The notes: a model not told the origin generated them from the letters alone. A stretch of 19,465 nucleotides of DNA from Scatosoma sp045645245 (GCA_045645245.1 JAZRIK010000059.1:1-19465), one strand, 5' to 3'; counted from the stretch's first letter, positions 1 through 7,180 are shown. A program made the numbers and translations.

Positions 1-15
1 GGACCGTAACGGTCC
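1..15 (-). terminator. Candidate terminator stem after the NahK-like kinase gene (cut by the window edge)
   Basis: GGACCG-TAA-CGGTCC is a perfect 6-bp inverted repeat with a 3-nt loop. On the minus strand it lies about 23 nt past the stop codon of the kinase gene. The T-tract that would make it an intrinsic terminator would fall outside the window, so the call rests on the stem and its position only. Confidence 0.45.
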
Positions 16-38
16 GCCGCTTGTCTATTTTACAAATA

Positions 39-1178
39 TTATTCGTTACAATATTTATCCACGATTTCTTGCATAGTCGCGGCATGTTTCACCATATCGC
101 GCGCCAATGCCAAATGACAGCTTGCCCGCGCCAAATTTTGATCGGGATAATGAATACGGAAATAATGATCCCCGTCCAAATAATCAGTCAAAAACCGTAC
201 GCCGCACTCCGCCGTCATCGCGATTGCGCCCAACGACAAGGTCTGTTGTTCCGCTTGCGTCATCGCATCGCCAAGCGCTTGTACAAAACCGCGGGTGAAC
301 GCTTCGTATTTGGTCAAATTCAAGGCAACCTTGCTTAAATCCTGCTCATCTTCATCGCAGGTCGATGCCGCCACGCGAATCGCGTCGCCAAAATCAAAAG
401 CCAACAGCCCCGGCATAACGGTATCCAAATCGATTACCGATAAATAATCGCACGTTTTTTGGTCAAACAGCACGTTGCTGATTTTCGTATCGTTATGCGT
501 GACGCGCAGGGGCAAAATCCCCTGCTCATACAACCGATACACCGCCGTTGCCTGCTCTTCCAAAGCCAAATACCCGTCCAAAACGTCGCGCACTTCACAA
601 AGCCGCCCCGCCGCATCCTTTTCCGCAGCCGCGCGCAACGCGTCATAGCGGCTAATCGTGTTATGGAAATTCGGCAAAACGTCGTGCAGGTTTTGCACCG
701 GATAGTCACTCAAATAAATTTGGAATTTTCCAAACGCCTTCCCCGATTCTTCTATAAGCTTCAAATCGTCCGTTTGCGTAAAGGAAACGGAGTCGTCAAT
801 ATACCGACAGCACCGCCAAAAACCACCGTCCGAAAGCACGGTATAGTACGCGTCCGCCGCCGTTTTCGCATAATGCAATACGCTGCGCTTCGCCGTCACG
901 CCCGTCGCTTTAATCTTCGCGCGAATATATTCCGTCACCGAAGAAATATTATCCATAACCGCCACAGGGTCTTGGAATACGTAGGTGTTAACCTTTTGTA
1001 CGATATAATCCTTTAATTCGCCGCCACGATAAAAATATACTTTGTATGTGTCGTTGATATGTCCGCCTTGTAAAACTTCATACTTTACGTATTCGCCTAC
1101 AATATTAAACCGTTTACAAACTTCTACAATGCTCTTTTCCACAGAGTCGTTTCGCTGTTGCATATCTTCCCCGATCAT
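39..1178 (-). CDS. NahK-like N-acetylhexosamine 1-kinase (APH-fold sugar kinase)
   Basis: This 379-residue protein has the aminoglycoside-phosphotransferase/choline-kinase fold. The catalytic loop is HNDTKISNVLFD (Brenner-type HxDxxxxN). It is followed by VIDLDTVMPG, the Mg-binding aspartate segment, which in this form is characteristic of the N-acetylhexosamine 1-kinase (NahK) and mucin-desulfatase-like group. The N-terminal GGHINDTYKV matches the nucleotide-binding strand of that group. The likely reaction is ATP-dependent anomeric phosphorylation of GlcNAc/GalNAc in the cytoplasm, feeding host-glycan salvage. No lacto-N-biose phosphorylase or transporter is next to it, so the substrate is inferred from family only. 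The first ATG is at 1178. A second ATG five codons in follows GGGGAAG, but very closely, so the start is uncertain by five residues. A consensus promoter lies 45-75 bp upstream, so it is probably monocistronic. Confidence 0.75.
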   Translation of the reverse strand: MIGEDMQQRNDSVEKSIVEVCKRFNIVGEYVKYEVLQGGHINDTYKVYFYRGGELKDYIVQKVNTYVFQDPVAVMDNISSVTEYIRAKIKATGVTAKRSVLHYAKTAADAYYTVLSDGGFWRCCRYIDDSVSFTQTDDLKLIEESGKAFGKFQIYLSDYPVQNLHDVLPNFHNTISRYDALRAAAEKDAAGRLCEVRDVLDGYLALEEQATAVYRLYEQGILPLRVTHNDTKISNVLFDQKTCDYLSVIDLDTVMPGLLAFDFGDAIRVAASTCDEDEQDLSKVALNLTKYEAFTRGFVQALGDAMTQAEQQTLSLGAIAMTAECGVRFLTDYLDGDHYFRIHYPDQNLARASCHLALARDMVKHAATMQEIVDKYCNE

Positions 1179-1223
1179 AGTATTTTCTCATATCCTATAT
1201 GCGCAAAAAGCGCGCACAAATAG

Positions 1224-1252
1224 ATTATATCACATTGCTTTCACATTGTCAA
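1224..1252 (-). promoter_or_regulatory. Consensus sigma-A promoter of the NahK-like kinase gene
   Basis: On the minus strand TTGACA (1252-1247) and TATAAT (1229-1224) are separated by exactly 17 bp, a perfect consensus promoter. It reads towards the kinase gene with a leader of about 40 nt. The leader contains GCGC-TTTTT-GCGC, a small hairpin near 1201-1214. Confidence 0.85.
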
Positions 1253-1324
1253 CACCAAAACGCAATTTTTTAGCAAAAGGTCAAAAAAAGGATAATTTCC
1301 CCGCTTTTTTAACATACTTTTGAT

Positions 1325-2164
1325 ATGTTTACGATAAAAAAATGGATACTTGCCTGCGTTTGCGCATTCCTTGCGGCGACAAGCATCTTCACCTTTAAGA
1401 CAACGCCCGCGCCCGCAATATTCACGCAAAATAACAATATCCCCTGCGCCGCTTTAACGGAAAAAATACCGCAAAAAACGCAAATATGGGACGTGTCCGA
1501 CGTGAATGTCGAAAACATTGACCCTAACAGAAAGCTGATTGCTTTCACCTTCGACGACGCCCCTGCGAAAACGCTGGAAAGTATCGTTTCCGTTTTTGCC
1601 GCATTCAACGAAAGCAATCCGGATTGCCCTGCCTGCGCCACCATTTTTTGCAACGGCCACCGATTGACCGCGCACGGAATACAGCTACTCAAAGCGGCGC
1701 GTTTGCTTGGCTTTGAATTCGGCAACCACGCCTACACACATACCGATTTAACCACCTTGACCGACAAGCAGCTACAATGGGAAATTACGCGCACCGACCA
1801 GCTGCTATGCGCAGTGGACGGCAAAGCCACGCACCTGTTTCGCGCGCCCTTTGGCAACGTCAACGAACGTTTACGCAGCGAAGTGCAAGCACCGATCATC
1901 AGTTGGACAATCGACACGCTCGACTGGACAAAAAAAAGCGAATTAGACATCTACGATACGGTATCGAGCCGCCTTTTTAACGGAGCTATCGTACTGATGC
2001 ACGACGGATACGAAGGCACCGTGTACGCGTTGAAACGACTTTTACCCGACTTGAAAGCGCGCGGCTACCAAGTAGTAAGCGTGTCGCAAATGGCGAAAAT
2101 GCACCGACAAAATTTAGAGCGCGGCAAGGTATATATCCGCATACGCAAAAACGGGAACGGCTAA
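1325..2164 (+). CDS. Secreted NodB-type polysaccharide deacetylase (CE4)
   Basis: This 279-residue protein has an N-terminal hydrophobic segment (about residues 7-24) after two lysines, a signal peptide or anchor. The NodB domain carries all five CE4 motifs: TFDDAP (75-80, catalytic base Asp and metal Asp), HAYTH (135-139, two metal His), RAPFG (173-177), DTLDW (197-201) and LMHDG (224-228, catalytic His). It should be an active metal-dependent deacetylase outside the membrane, acting on N-acetylated glycans such as peptidoglycan; the exact polymer cannot be read from the sequence. It stands alone on the plus strand, divergent from the kinase gene and convergent with hpt. No Shine-Dalgarno precedes the ATG. 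CATACT ends 6 nt before it, so a leaderless mRNA is possible although no good -35 is visible. Confidence 0.9.
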   Translation: MFTIKKWILACVCAFLAATSIFTFKTTPAPAIFTQNNNIPCAALTEKIPQKTQIWDVSDVNVENIDPNRKLIAFTFDDAPAKTLESIVSVFAAFNESNPDCPACATIFCNGHRLTAHGIQLLKAARLLGFEFGNHAYTHTDLTTLTDKQLQWEITRTDQLLCAVDGKATHLFRAPFGNVNERLRSEVQAPIISWTIDTLDWTKKSELDIYDTVSSRLFNGAIVLMHDGYEGTVYALKRLLPDLKARGYQVVSVSQMAKMHRQNLERGKVYIRIRKNGNG

Positions 2165-2182
2165 TCACCGCTCCCGTTTTTT
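2145..2182. terminator. Bidirectional intrinsic terminator between the deacetylase gene and hpt
   Basis: A 10-bp stem with one mismatch (2151-2160 with 2168-2177, loop about 7 nt) is flanked by TTTTTT on the right and AAAAA on the left. It can therefore stop transcripts from both convergent genes. The plus-strand gene's stop codon lies in the loop. Confidence 0.85.
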
Positions 2183-2195
2183 ATATATCGTTTGC

Positions 2196-2744
2196 TTATT
2201 TTTCGTAAACGGAACGCTTTAATACCCCTACGTAGGGCAAATTGCGATACGCTTCCGCATAATCCAACCCGTACCCGATCACAAACTCGTCTTCAATAAC
2301 AAAGCAGGTGTATTCGGGCTCCATCGGCACTTCGCGGCGGTCGGGCTTATCCAAGAGCGTGACGATATTCACGCTTGCAGGCAACCGCTCGTTGAGTAAT
2401 TTTTTTAAGTTGTATAAGGTATTACCGGAGTCGATAATATCTTCCACAATCAGCACGTCGCGCCCTTTGATGTCGGTGGATAAATCTTGTTTAATCACCA
2501 CGTTTCCCGACGTTTTCGTTCCGCCGCCGTACGACGAAACGGACATAAAATCGATCGTGAGCGTCGTTTTCATATTACGAATTAAATCGGCGAAAAAGAT
2601 AGAACTCCCTTTCAAAATACAAACCACGACCGGCTTTCTACCTTCATAAAGCTTATCCAGTTGTCTTGCCATTTCTTTTACTCTACGCGCAATTTGCCGC
2701 CCAGAAATCATTACTTTTTCCACGTCGGGATGTTGTTGTATCAT
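2196..2744 (-). CDS. hpt: Hypoxanthine (guanine) phosphoribosyltransferase
   Basis: This 182-residue protein transfers ribose-5-phosphate from PRPP to hypoxanthine or guanine in cytoplasmic purine salvage. The PRPP-binding signature is VLIVEDIIDSGNTL, with the catalytic Asp. It also has the flexible-loop segment SVSSYGGGTKTSG and the KPDRREVP segment that closes the base pocket; length is normal for the family. The start codon overlaps the tilS stop as ATGA (2741-2744) and is preceded by AAGGAG at good spacing, so it is translationally coupled to tilS. The tilS-hpt pair is a well-known Bacillota arrangement; ftsH, which often follows, is absent here. Confidence 0.95.
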   Translation of the reverse strand: MIQQHPDVEKVMISGRQIARRVKEMARQLDKLYEGRKPVVVCILKGSSIFFADLIRNMKTTLTIDFMSVSSYGGGTKTSGNVVIKQDLSTDIKGRDVLIVEDIIDSGNTLYNLKKLLNERLPASVNIVTLLDKPDRREVPMEPEYTCFVIEDEFVIGYGLDYAEAYRNLPYVGVLKRSVYEK

Positions 2745-4069
2745 TTGTTTCTATCTCCTTTTTCTTTGGTTAATATATACAGTACGCTTTGCGTACACGC
2801 ATCTACTTTGACCAATTGCGAAATTTCCACCCCGCAAACGATATACACTTCCCCGCTTTCCGCGTCCGCCACCAAAGGCAGCGCCGCCCGCGCTTTAACG
2901 TCAATCTTTTTCTCGTTCAAAAACTTTTTTAACGTTTTCGTTCCGCCAAAGGTGCGTATCCAGTCCCCTTCCTGCCGAAAGCGAAACACCGCGTTTTTGT
3001 TTAGCTTATCCCCGTCAATACGGAGTGTTTTCCACTCGCTTTGCTCGTCGTTTGGCGGAGTGTTTTCCACACTCACCGCATACCTGCCCCCGTCAAACCC
3101 GTTTTTTGTAAACGCTTGACAAGCAGGCAGAGTAAATATTTTCTCGTCATTTTTTTGCAGATAAAACCGTAAGCAATCTTTCTCTTTTTCACCCACTACG
3201 CCACAGGGAAAGCACAGTAGCGCCCCCTTTTCACTGGCTTGCAAATCGAACGCCGCGTCCAAATGCGCTTGGGTGTAATCGCGCGTGACACCCAACGCTT
3301 TTAAGGCAAGCAAGCACGCCCGACGAAACAACGGCTTTTTATCGCTAAACGCCACGCAAACGCTTTCCCCGCAAGCGGTCACAAGCGCACGCGCGTATTC
3401 GTATAACAAATCGTCGTCCGCTTTGGCAACGAAAGCAAATTGCGCCAAATGCACCGCCGCACCAGGTACAGCTTGCTCTAAAACAGGCAATACCTGTAAG
3501 CGAATTTTATTGCGCGTCGCGTCCGCCACCAAATTCGTACTATCCTGTCGATAAGCAAGCTTATTTTCCGCCGCGTACGCCAAAATATCCGCTTTCGTCC
3601 AACGCAGGAACGGCCGCAATAAATACCCATCCTGCTCGCGCATACCCACAACGCCGGAAAGCGAAGTCCCTCGTGCCAAGCGAAACAAAACCGTTTCCGC
3701 TTCGTCTAAAAGGTGATGCGCCGTCACGATATAATCGGCTTGTCCTTGCGCGATAATCTCTTCAAAGCACGCACGCCGAAAGGCACGCGCAGCCGTTTCC
3801 AAGCTCTGTTTTTGCCCCGCCGCCAACGCCCTGCAATCGGCGGAAAAGATACGCAACGGCACCCCCCATTCCTTGCAAATCTGCTGAACAACCCCCTGAT
3901 CTCCCAAGCTCTCTTGCCCGCGAATCCCGTGCTCGCAATGCACGGCGGATAGTATATATCCCTGCTCCGTTTGCCGACTTTTCAAATAGTGCAAAAGCGC
4001 GGTCGAATCCACCCCACCGCTAATCGCCACGCACAATCGTTTTCCAGAAAAATCGCTCAAACACATCAT
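2741..4069 (-). CDS. tilS: tRNA(Ile)-lysidine synthase
   Basis: TilS ligates lysine to C34 of the CAU-anticodon tRNA-Ile using ATP, so that AUA is read correctly. The PP-loop ATPase motif SGGVDST sits about 15 residues from the chosen start. It is followed by the family segments HCEHGIRGQES, TAHHLLDEAETVLFRLARG and LLRPFLRWTKADI. The C-terminal substrate-binding domain is present, giving about 442 residues. The reading frame extends upstream to a GTG at 4117, but that extension contains a promoter (-35 4104-4099, -10 4081-4076) and has no usable ribosome site. I therefore start at the ATG at 4069 (another ATG follows at 4066). The first nucleotide of that ATG falls about where transcription should begin. 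A copy of the recurrent 13-bp word lies inside the C-terminal part (3077-3091). Confidence 0.92.
   Translation of the reverse strand: MMCLSDFSGKRLCVAISGGVDSTALLHYLKSRQTEQGYILSAVHCEHGIRGQESLGDQGVVQQICKEWGVPLRIFSADCRALAAGQKQSLETAARAFRRACFEEIIAQGQADYIVTAHHLLDEAETVLFRLARGTSLSGVVGMREQDGYLLRPFLRWTKADILAYAAENKLAYRQDSTNLVADATRNKIRLQVLPVLEQAVPGAAVHLAQFAFVAKADDDLLYEYARALVTACGESVCVAFSDKKPLFRRACLLALKALGVTRDYTQAHLDAAFDLQASEKGALLCFPCGVVGEKEKDCLRFYLQKNDEKIFTLPACQAFTKNGFDGGRYAVSVENTPPNDEQSEWKTLRIDGDKLNKNAVFRFRQEGDWIRTFGGTKTLKKFLNEKKIDVKARAALPLVADAESGEVYIVCGVEISQLVKVDACTQSVLYILTKEKGDRNK
3077..3091 (-). repeat. Recurrent 13-bp word, copy A (inside tilS)
   Basis: The plus strand reads CGCATACCTGCCC followed by CC. 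On the coding strand the word encodes Gly-Arg-Tyr-Ala. An A-tract lies about 12 bp upstream on the minus strand. The flank GTCAAA-CCC-n-TTTTT is shared with copy B at 6568. Confidence 0.75.
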
Positions 4070-4075
4070 AGCTTT

Positions 4076-4104
4076 AGTATAACACACTGCCGCAAAATTT
4101 GCAA
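4076..4104 (-). promoter_or_regulatory. tilS-hpt promoter, apparently giving a leaderless mRNA
   Basis: On the minus strand TTGCAA (4104-4099) and TATACT (4081-4076) are spaced by 17 bp. Only six nucleotides separate the -10 box from the ATG at 4069, so the expected start of transcription coincides with the start codon. No Shine-Dalgarno sequence is present. Confidence 0.7.
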
Positions 4105-4153
4105 GAATTTTATTCACCTTTCGCGGTTATAATACGCCGAAAACACAAAAGAA

Positions 4154-4924
4154 TTATACCGCCTTGGGAATCATCGCGCGATTGATGGCAGGCGCTTTGA
4201 AATAGCTCCACGTTGCCACACCGCCAAATACCAGCGCGCCAAGCGTGCAAACAATCATATCGCCCAGCGTATCAATCAAGCCCAAATCCAAATACCCGTC
4301 CATCATAAACATCTTGCCGTCGCCATAATACACAATCGTTTTCGTAATCCCGTCCAAGGTGACTACTTCACTGTGCGAACCGGCAAGCAAGTACGATTGA
4401 ATGGTACGGACAATGGTATCTTCCATCATATCAAAGCCCAAAAATACCGTACACGAATACTCGAAAATCTCCCACACGACGGCAATCGCCAAGCTAAACG
4501 AAAACGCAAATACCAAGCACCCAAAAAAGCGCCTTACATCGCTTGCCTTCCCGAAAAACTTTTCCGCGAGCGTAAAACCAAGACAGGCAAACAACACCCC
4601 CGCCAAGCCGTGCAACAAAATATCAAACAAATCAAAAGCGGTATATAAATCGTAGCAAGTTCCCAAAATACTGCCGCTTGCAAGCATCAAAACCGCCGCG
4701 ATAAAGATATTTCCGCAGCGCAGGCGCAAACCGTATTCCACCAAAAAAATAATGGGGATAAGCGCCAAAAACGCCAACGACATCACCGCGTTGCGCACCT
4801 GCAACAAGATAAAAAAGTACACCCCTGAAAAGAGTAAAAACGCCGCGTAAACCGCCAAAATAACGACAAACGCTTTTTGACGTATTCTGTCCGTAAAATA
4901 CTGCTTAAAACTCGTTCGTTCCAT
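4154..4924 (-). CDS. YjdF/DUF2238-like multi-pass membrane protein
   Basis: A 256-residue integral membrane protein with about six hydrophobic segments; no biochemical function can be read. Three features resemble the DUF2238 (YjdF) family: a LLHGLAGVLFACLGF helix with a central His, the acidic WEIFEY motif at the end of a helix, and DTLGDMIVCTLGALVFG near the C-terminus. About 50 residues between WEIFEY and DTLGDM form a hydrophilic insert. The ATG at 4924 is preceded at 5-nt spacing by a G-rich ribosome site that is itself part of a recurrent-word copy (E). It lies between rex and tilS on the same strand with short gaps. Cotranscription with rex is possible because no convincing terminator separates them. 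Confidence 0.6.
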   Translation of the reverse strand: MERTSFKQYFTDRIRQKAFVVILAVYAAFLLFSGVYFFILLQVRNAVMSLAFLALIPIIFLVEYGLRLRCGNIFIAAVLMLASGSILGTCYDLYTAFDLFDILLHGLAGVLFACLGFTLAEKFFGKASDVRRFFGCLVFAFSFSLAIAVVWEIFEYSCTVFLGFDMMEDTIVRTIQSYLLAGSHSEVVTLDGITKTIVYYGDGKMFMMDGYLDLGLIDTLGDMIVCTLGALVFGGVATWSYFKAPAINRAMIPKAV

Positions 4925-4934
4925 ACCTGCCCCC
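4922..4934 (-). repeat. Recurrent word, partial copy E, overlapping a start codon
   Basis: The minus strand reads GGGGGCAGGTATG, the first 10-12 bases of the recurrent word, then departs (GG instead of CG). Here the G-run serves as ribosome site and the ATG is the start codon of the DUF2238-like gene. The resemblance may therefore be partly functional coincidence, but the upstream A-tract (AAAATAT) at a similar distance is also present. Confidence 0.45.
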
Positions 4935-4993
4935 TATTTATCTATATTTTGCATGCAATCTCATTCGTTTTAGAAGCGCAAAATTAATAATTT

Positions 4994-5638
4994 TTACCGT
5001 TCGGTTTTTTTGTATAATTTCCCTGCAAGCACGGCAAGCGACGCCGCCAAATCTTCCGTTTTGAGAACGATGTCCTTGGGTACGCGCACGGGCGCAGGCG
5101 CAAAATTCCAAATCGCGCGAACGCCTGCTTTTATTAGCTTATCCACTACTTCCTGCGCCACCGATTTGGGTACGGTGACGATACCAAGCAAAATTTTATT
5201 TTCCCGCACAAACGCTTCCAAATCGTCCAAATGCAAAATGGGCTTTCCCGCCACCTGCGTACCCACAAGCGCAGCGTCCACGTCAAAAGCCGCCAACACG
5301 TTTAAGCCGTTATTTTTGAACCCTTCGTAGCCAAGGAATGCCCGTCCCAAACCGCCTGCGCCCACTACAACCGCGTCGGATATGGTATCGTAGCCCAAAA
5401 ACTTTTCAATATCCACAATCAACCTGCTTATTAAAAATCCCAAACGCGGGCGACCTGGCTCGGAAGCAACCACCGCCAAATCCTTGCGCACAAGCACGGA
5501 CGAAACGGCGATATTTTGCGCAATCACGCTCGACGAAATATATTGCGCCCCTTTCGAATTCTCTTCCTGCAAATAATGCAAATAGAGCGGCAATCGCTCA
5601 ATCGTCGCTTTGGAAATGCTTTTTTCAATCTCTTTCAT
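4994..5638 (-). CDS. rex: Rex-family redox-sensing transcriptional repressor, variant DNA-binding region
   Basis: This 214-residue protein should bind NADH/NAD+ and repress fermentation or respiration genes when NADH is low. It has an N-terminal winged helix (SSSVIAQNIAVSSVLVRKDL, residues 35-54), the Rossmann motif GAGGLG (93-98), a long C-terminal segment IWNFAPAPVRVPKDIVLKTEDLAASLAVL, and the domain-swap tail. All are Rex hallmarks. The stretch after VRKDL is not the usual SYFGEFGKRGVGY but AVVASEPGRPRLGF. I recall this form from a second Rex-like clade in Clostridia, not verified here; operator preference may differ. Start: ATG at 5638 with AAGGAG 9 nt upstream and TATACT about 22 nt upstream. 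ATCG-containing repeats just upstream suggest autoregulation. Confidence 0.85.
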   Translation of the reverse strand: MKEIEKSISKATIERLPLYLHYLQEENSKGAQYISSSVIAQNIAVSSVLVRKDLAVVASEPGRPRLGFLISRLIVDIEKFLGYDTISDAVVVGAGGLGRAFLGYEGFKNNGLNVLAAFDVDAALVGTQVAGKPILHLDDLEAFVRENKILLGIVTVPKSVAQEVVDKLIKAGVRAIWNFAPAPVRVPKDIVLKTEDLAASLAVLAGKLYKKTER

Positions 5639-5660
5639 AATCCAAACTCCTTGTCTATAT

Positions 5661-5713
5661 AGTATATGCGAAATATATTATCGATATTTTTCAAACGATA
5701 AAAATTAATCGAT
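5661..5713 (-). promoter_or_regulatory. rex promoter region with repeated ATCGAT-type half sites
   Basis: The -10 TATACT (5666-5661) is clear; no -35 at standard spacing. Upstream lie ATCGAT (5680-5685), a TTATCG/CGATAA inverted pair (5678-5683 and 5696-5701, 12-bp spacer) and a second ATCGAT (5708-5713) with mirror-image AATATAT/ATATATTTT flanks. Three related elements directly upstream of a repressor gene look like an autoregulatory operator, but they do not match the usual TTGTTA-type Rex site. Confidence 0.45.
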
Positions 5714-5724
5714 ATATTTTGATG

Positions 5725-5744
5725 AAAAAAACAGGAAAACCCGT
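5725..5744 (-). terminator. Intrinsic terminator of the dut-trmB side transcript
   Basis: On the minus strand ACGGG-TTTT-CCTGT forms a 5-bp stem with one G-U pair, extended by A-U pairs, and runs directly into TTTTTT. It lies about 100 nt after the trmB stop and just before the rex control region, where a terminator is expected. Confidence 0.65.
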
Positions 5745-5761
5745 TTTAAGCTATTTTTTAA

Positions 5762-5825
5762 TTGCCCGTACGCGCATACGTCGCACAAAAACCGCTTTTT
5801 GCGCTTTATATGCATAAACGGGCAA
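5762..5825 (-). repeat. Nested 64-bp imperfect hairpin in the trmB 3' region
   Basis: Three nested inverted repeats share one centre. The outer arms are TTGCCCGT/ACGGGCAA (5762-5769, 5818-5825, perfect). The middle arms are CGCATA/TATGCA (5773-5778, 5809-5814, one wobble). The inner arms are a 9-bp stem around a 4-nt loop (5783-5791, 5796-5804, one wobble). No T-tract adjoins either end, so this is not a simple terminator. It could be a structured 3' UTR RNA or a small palindromic repeat element. Confidence 0.5.
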
Positions 5826-5842
5826 GTGAATCGTGAAAAAAA

Positions 5843-6541
5843 TTATACGTCCGCGCCGTTAAAAATTGCTTCTACGCGATGAATAGGCAACCCGCGCTCC
5901 ACCCATTTTTGCTCGTATTCGGTCACGATATTCCACGCAGGATTTCCGTTTTCGTGCAAATTATAAGTGACGTTTTGCAAATCGAACCCGCACGCCTTAT
6001 ACTCTTCAAGCGAAAAATCGAAAAAGTCGCGGTCGTCCGTTTTTTGTAAAATTTTACCGCCCTTTTTCAAGAGCTTTTTGTACGTTTCCAAAAAATTTCT
6101 ATGCGTTAAGCGTTGCGTAGCATACCCAAGCTTGGGAAGCGGAGTGGAAAAATTGAGATAAATTTCATCTAAACTGTTTTCAGGAATATAACACGCCAAG
6201 CATTCGGCACGAATATTCAAAAACCGCACGTTGGTTAAACCCAGCTCGCGCACAGCTTCTAACGGCGTTAAAATAACGTTGCTCATTTTTTCCAGCGCCA
6301 AAAAGTTTTTTTGCGGCTCTTTTGCAGCAAGCTCGCAAATAAACCCGCCTTTTCCGCAACCGATTTCCAGCGCAATGGGCGCGTCGTTTTGAAACACCGC
6401 CTTAAAATCAATCAGCGCGCGATAGTGCTCCGCCGCTTCCTTCATATTCAAAATCCCGTTTGCGCCGCGCGCCAACAGCAAATCACTGCAAGCGTCCATT
6501 CTCGCGTCAAAATTGCGTTTTTTTCTCATTCTCATTGACAT
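5843..6541 (-). CDS. trmB: tRNA (guanine-N7-)-methyltransferase, divergent catalytic motif
   Basis: TrmB uses SAM to methylate G46 in the tRNA variable loop. The 232-residue protein has SAM-binding motif I EIGCGKG (59-65), the LALEK acidic segment, the LNIRAECL segment, QKTDDRDFF and the C-terminal TEYEQKW (207-213), giving a confident family call. The usual NFSDPWPKxRHxKRRL segment is instead NFSTPLPKLGYATQRLTH (130-147), so the conserved Asp, Trp, His and one Arg are changed. Activity or tRNA recognition may be altered, or this is a lineage variant. Start: ATG at 6541 with GAAGG about 8 nt upstream. It lies 108 bp downstream of dut on the same strand, with recurrent-word copy B in the gap. 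Confidence 0.85.
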   Translation of the reverse strand: MSMRMRKKRNFDARMDACSDLLLARGANGILNMKEAAEHYRALIDFKAVFQNDAPIALEIGCGKGGFICELAAKEPQKNFLALEKMSNVILTPLEAVRELGLTNVRFLNIRAECLACYIPENSLDEIYLNFSTPLPKLGYATQRLTHRNFLETYKKLLKKGGKILQKTDDRDFFDFSLEEYKACGFDLQNVTYNLHENGNPAWNIVTEYEQKWVERGLPIHRVEAIFNGADV

Positions 6542-6567
6542 AATTTATACCTTCAAAACATATTCGT

Positions 6568-6580
6568 CGCATACCTGCCC
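6568..6580 (-). repeat. Recurrent 13-bp word, copy B (dut-trmB gap)
   Basis: The plus strand reads CGCATACCTGCCC in noncoding DNA. It is flanked by ATGTCAAAACCCATTTTT, which matches the flank of copy A almost base for base. On the minus strand the flank supplies TTGACA, 17 bp before AATATG, so a weak trmB promoter could also exist here. Confidence 0.75.
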
Positions 6581-6649
6581 ATGTCAAAACCCATTTTTCG
6601 CTTTGATTATAGGCAAAAAGCACCCGCCGAATATTTTCACCGATTTTTC

Positions 6650-7096
6650 TTATTTTGTACCCGTACTGCCAAAGCCGCCCGCGCCGCGCACGGTGTCTTG
6701 CAACACGTCCGCTTCTTCAAAATCCACCTTCAAAAACGGCGCGATGACCAGCTGTGCCACACGCTCGCCGCCCGCCACCGTTTGCGCAATCGAAGAGTGG
6801 TTATGCAGCGCCACCATTACTTCCCCGCGATAATCGGCATCGACCACGCCCACCTTATTCGCAGGCGCAAGCCCGCGCTTGGACGCAAGCCCGCTGCGCG
6901 CATAGATAAACCCGCCGTAGCCCTGCGGAATTTCCATCGCAAGCCCCGTGTGTATGAGTTTAGTCTCCCCGGGCAGAATAACGGTCTCTTCGCCGGGCAA
7001 AGCATACAAATCCGCCCCCGCGGCAAATTCCGACCCATAAGTAGGCAAAATCGCATTTTCGCTCAATTTTTTAACGGCAATTTTCGGCATATTCAC
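6650..7096 (-). CDS. dut: Trimeric dUTP diphosphatase
   Basis: This 148-residue enzyme hydrolyses dUTP to dUMP and PPi, keeping uracil out of DNA and supplying dTMP synthesis. All five motifs are present in order: AGADLYA, the ARSGLASKRGL segment, VGVVDADYRGEV (uracil pocket and catalytic Asp), the RVAQLVIAPF segment and the C-terminal P-loop-like RGAGGFGSTG that closes the active site. Length is normal for the family. The ATG at 7096 follows AAAGGAG at good spacing. Dut is common both on chromosomes and in phages. Here it is separated from the phage operon by a secreted-protein gene and a terminator and sits with trmB, so a host gene is more likely. Confidence 0.95.
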   Translation of the reverse strand: MNMPKIAVKKLSENAILPTYGSEFAAGADLYALPGEETVILPGETKLIHTGLAMEIPQGYGGFIYARSGLASKRGLAPANKVGVVDADYRGEVMVALHNHSSIAQTVAGGERVAQLVIAPFLKVDFEEADVLQDTVRGAGGFGSTGTK

Positions 7097-7180
7097 TCCT
7101 TTTTAACGCTTTTCATCACCATATATTTTAAGTCCAACCGCACCGACGCCAAACGCGCCCGCGCACGCGCACAAAATTCA

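Noticed and set aside
459..1016. 185-codon plus-strand open frame
   Set aside because: Mirror of the kinase gene on the other strand; composition is that of a shadow frame.
4070..4117. GTG start 16 codons upstream for tilS
   Set aside because: The extension overlaps a well-spaced promoter, has AAAGG directly touching the GTG, and adds residues not typical before the SGGVDST region.
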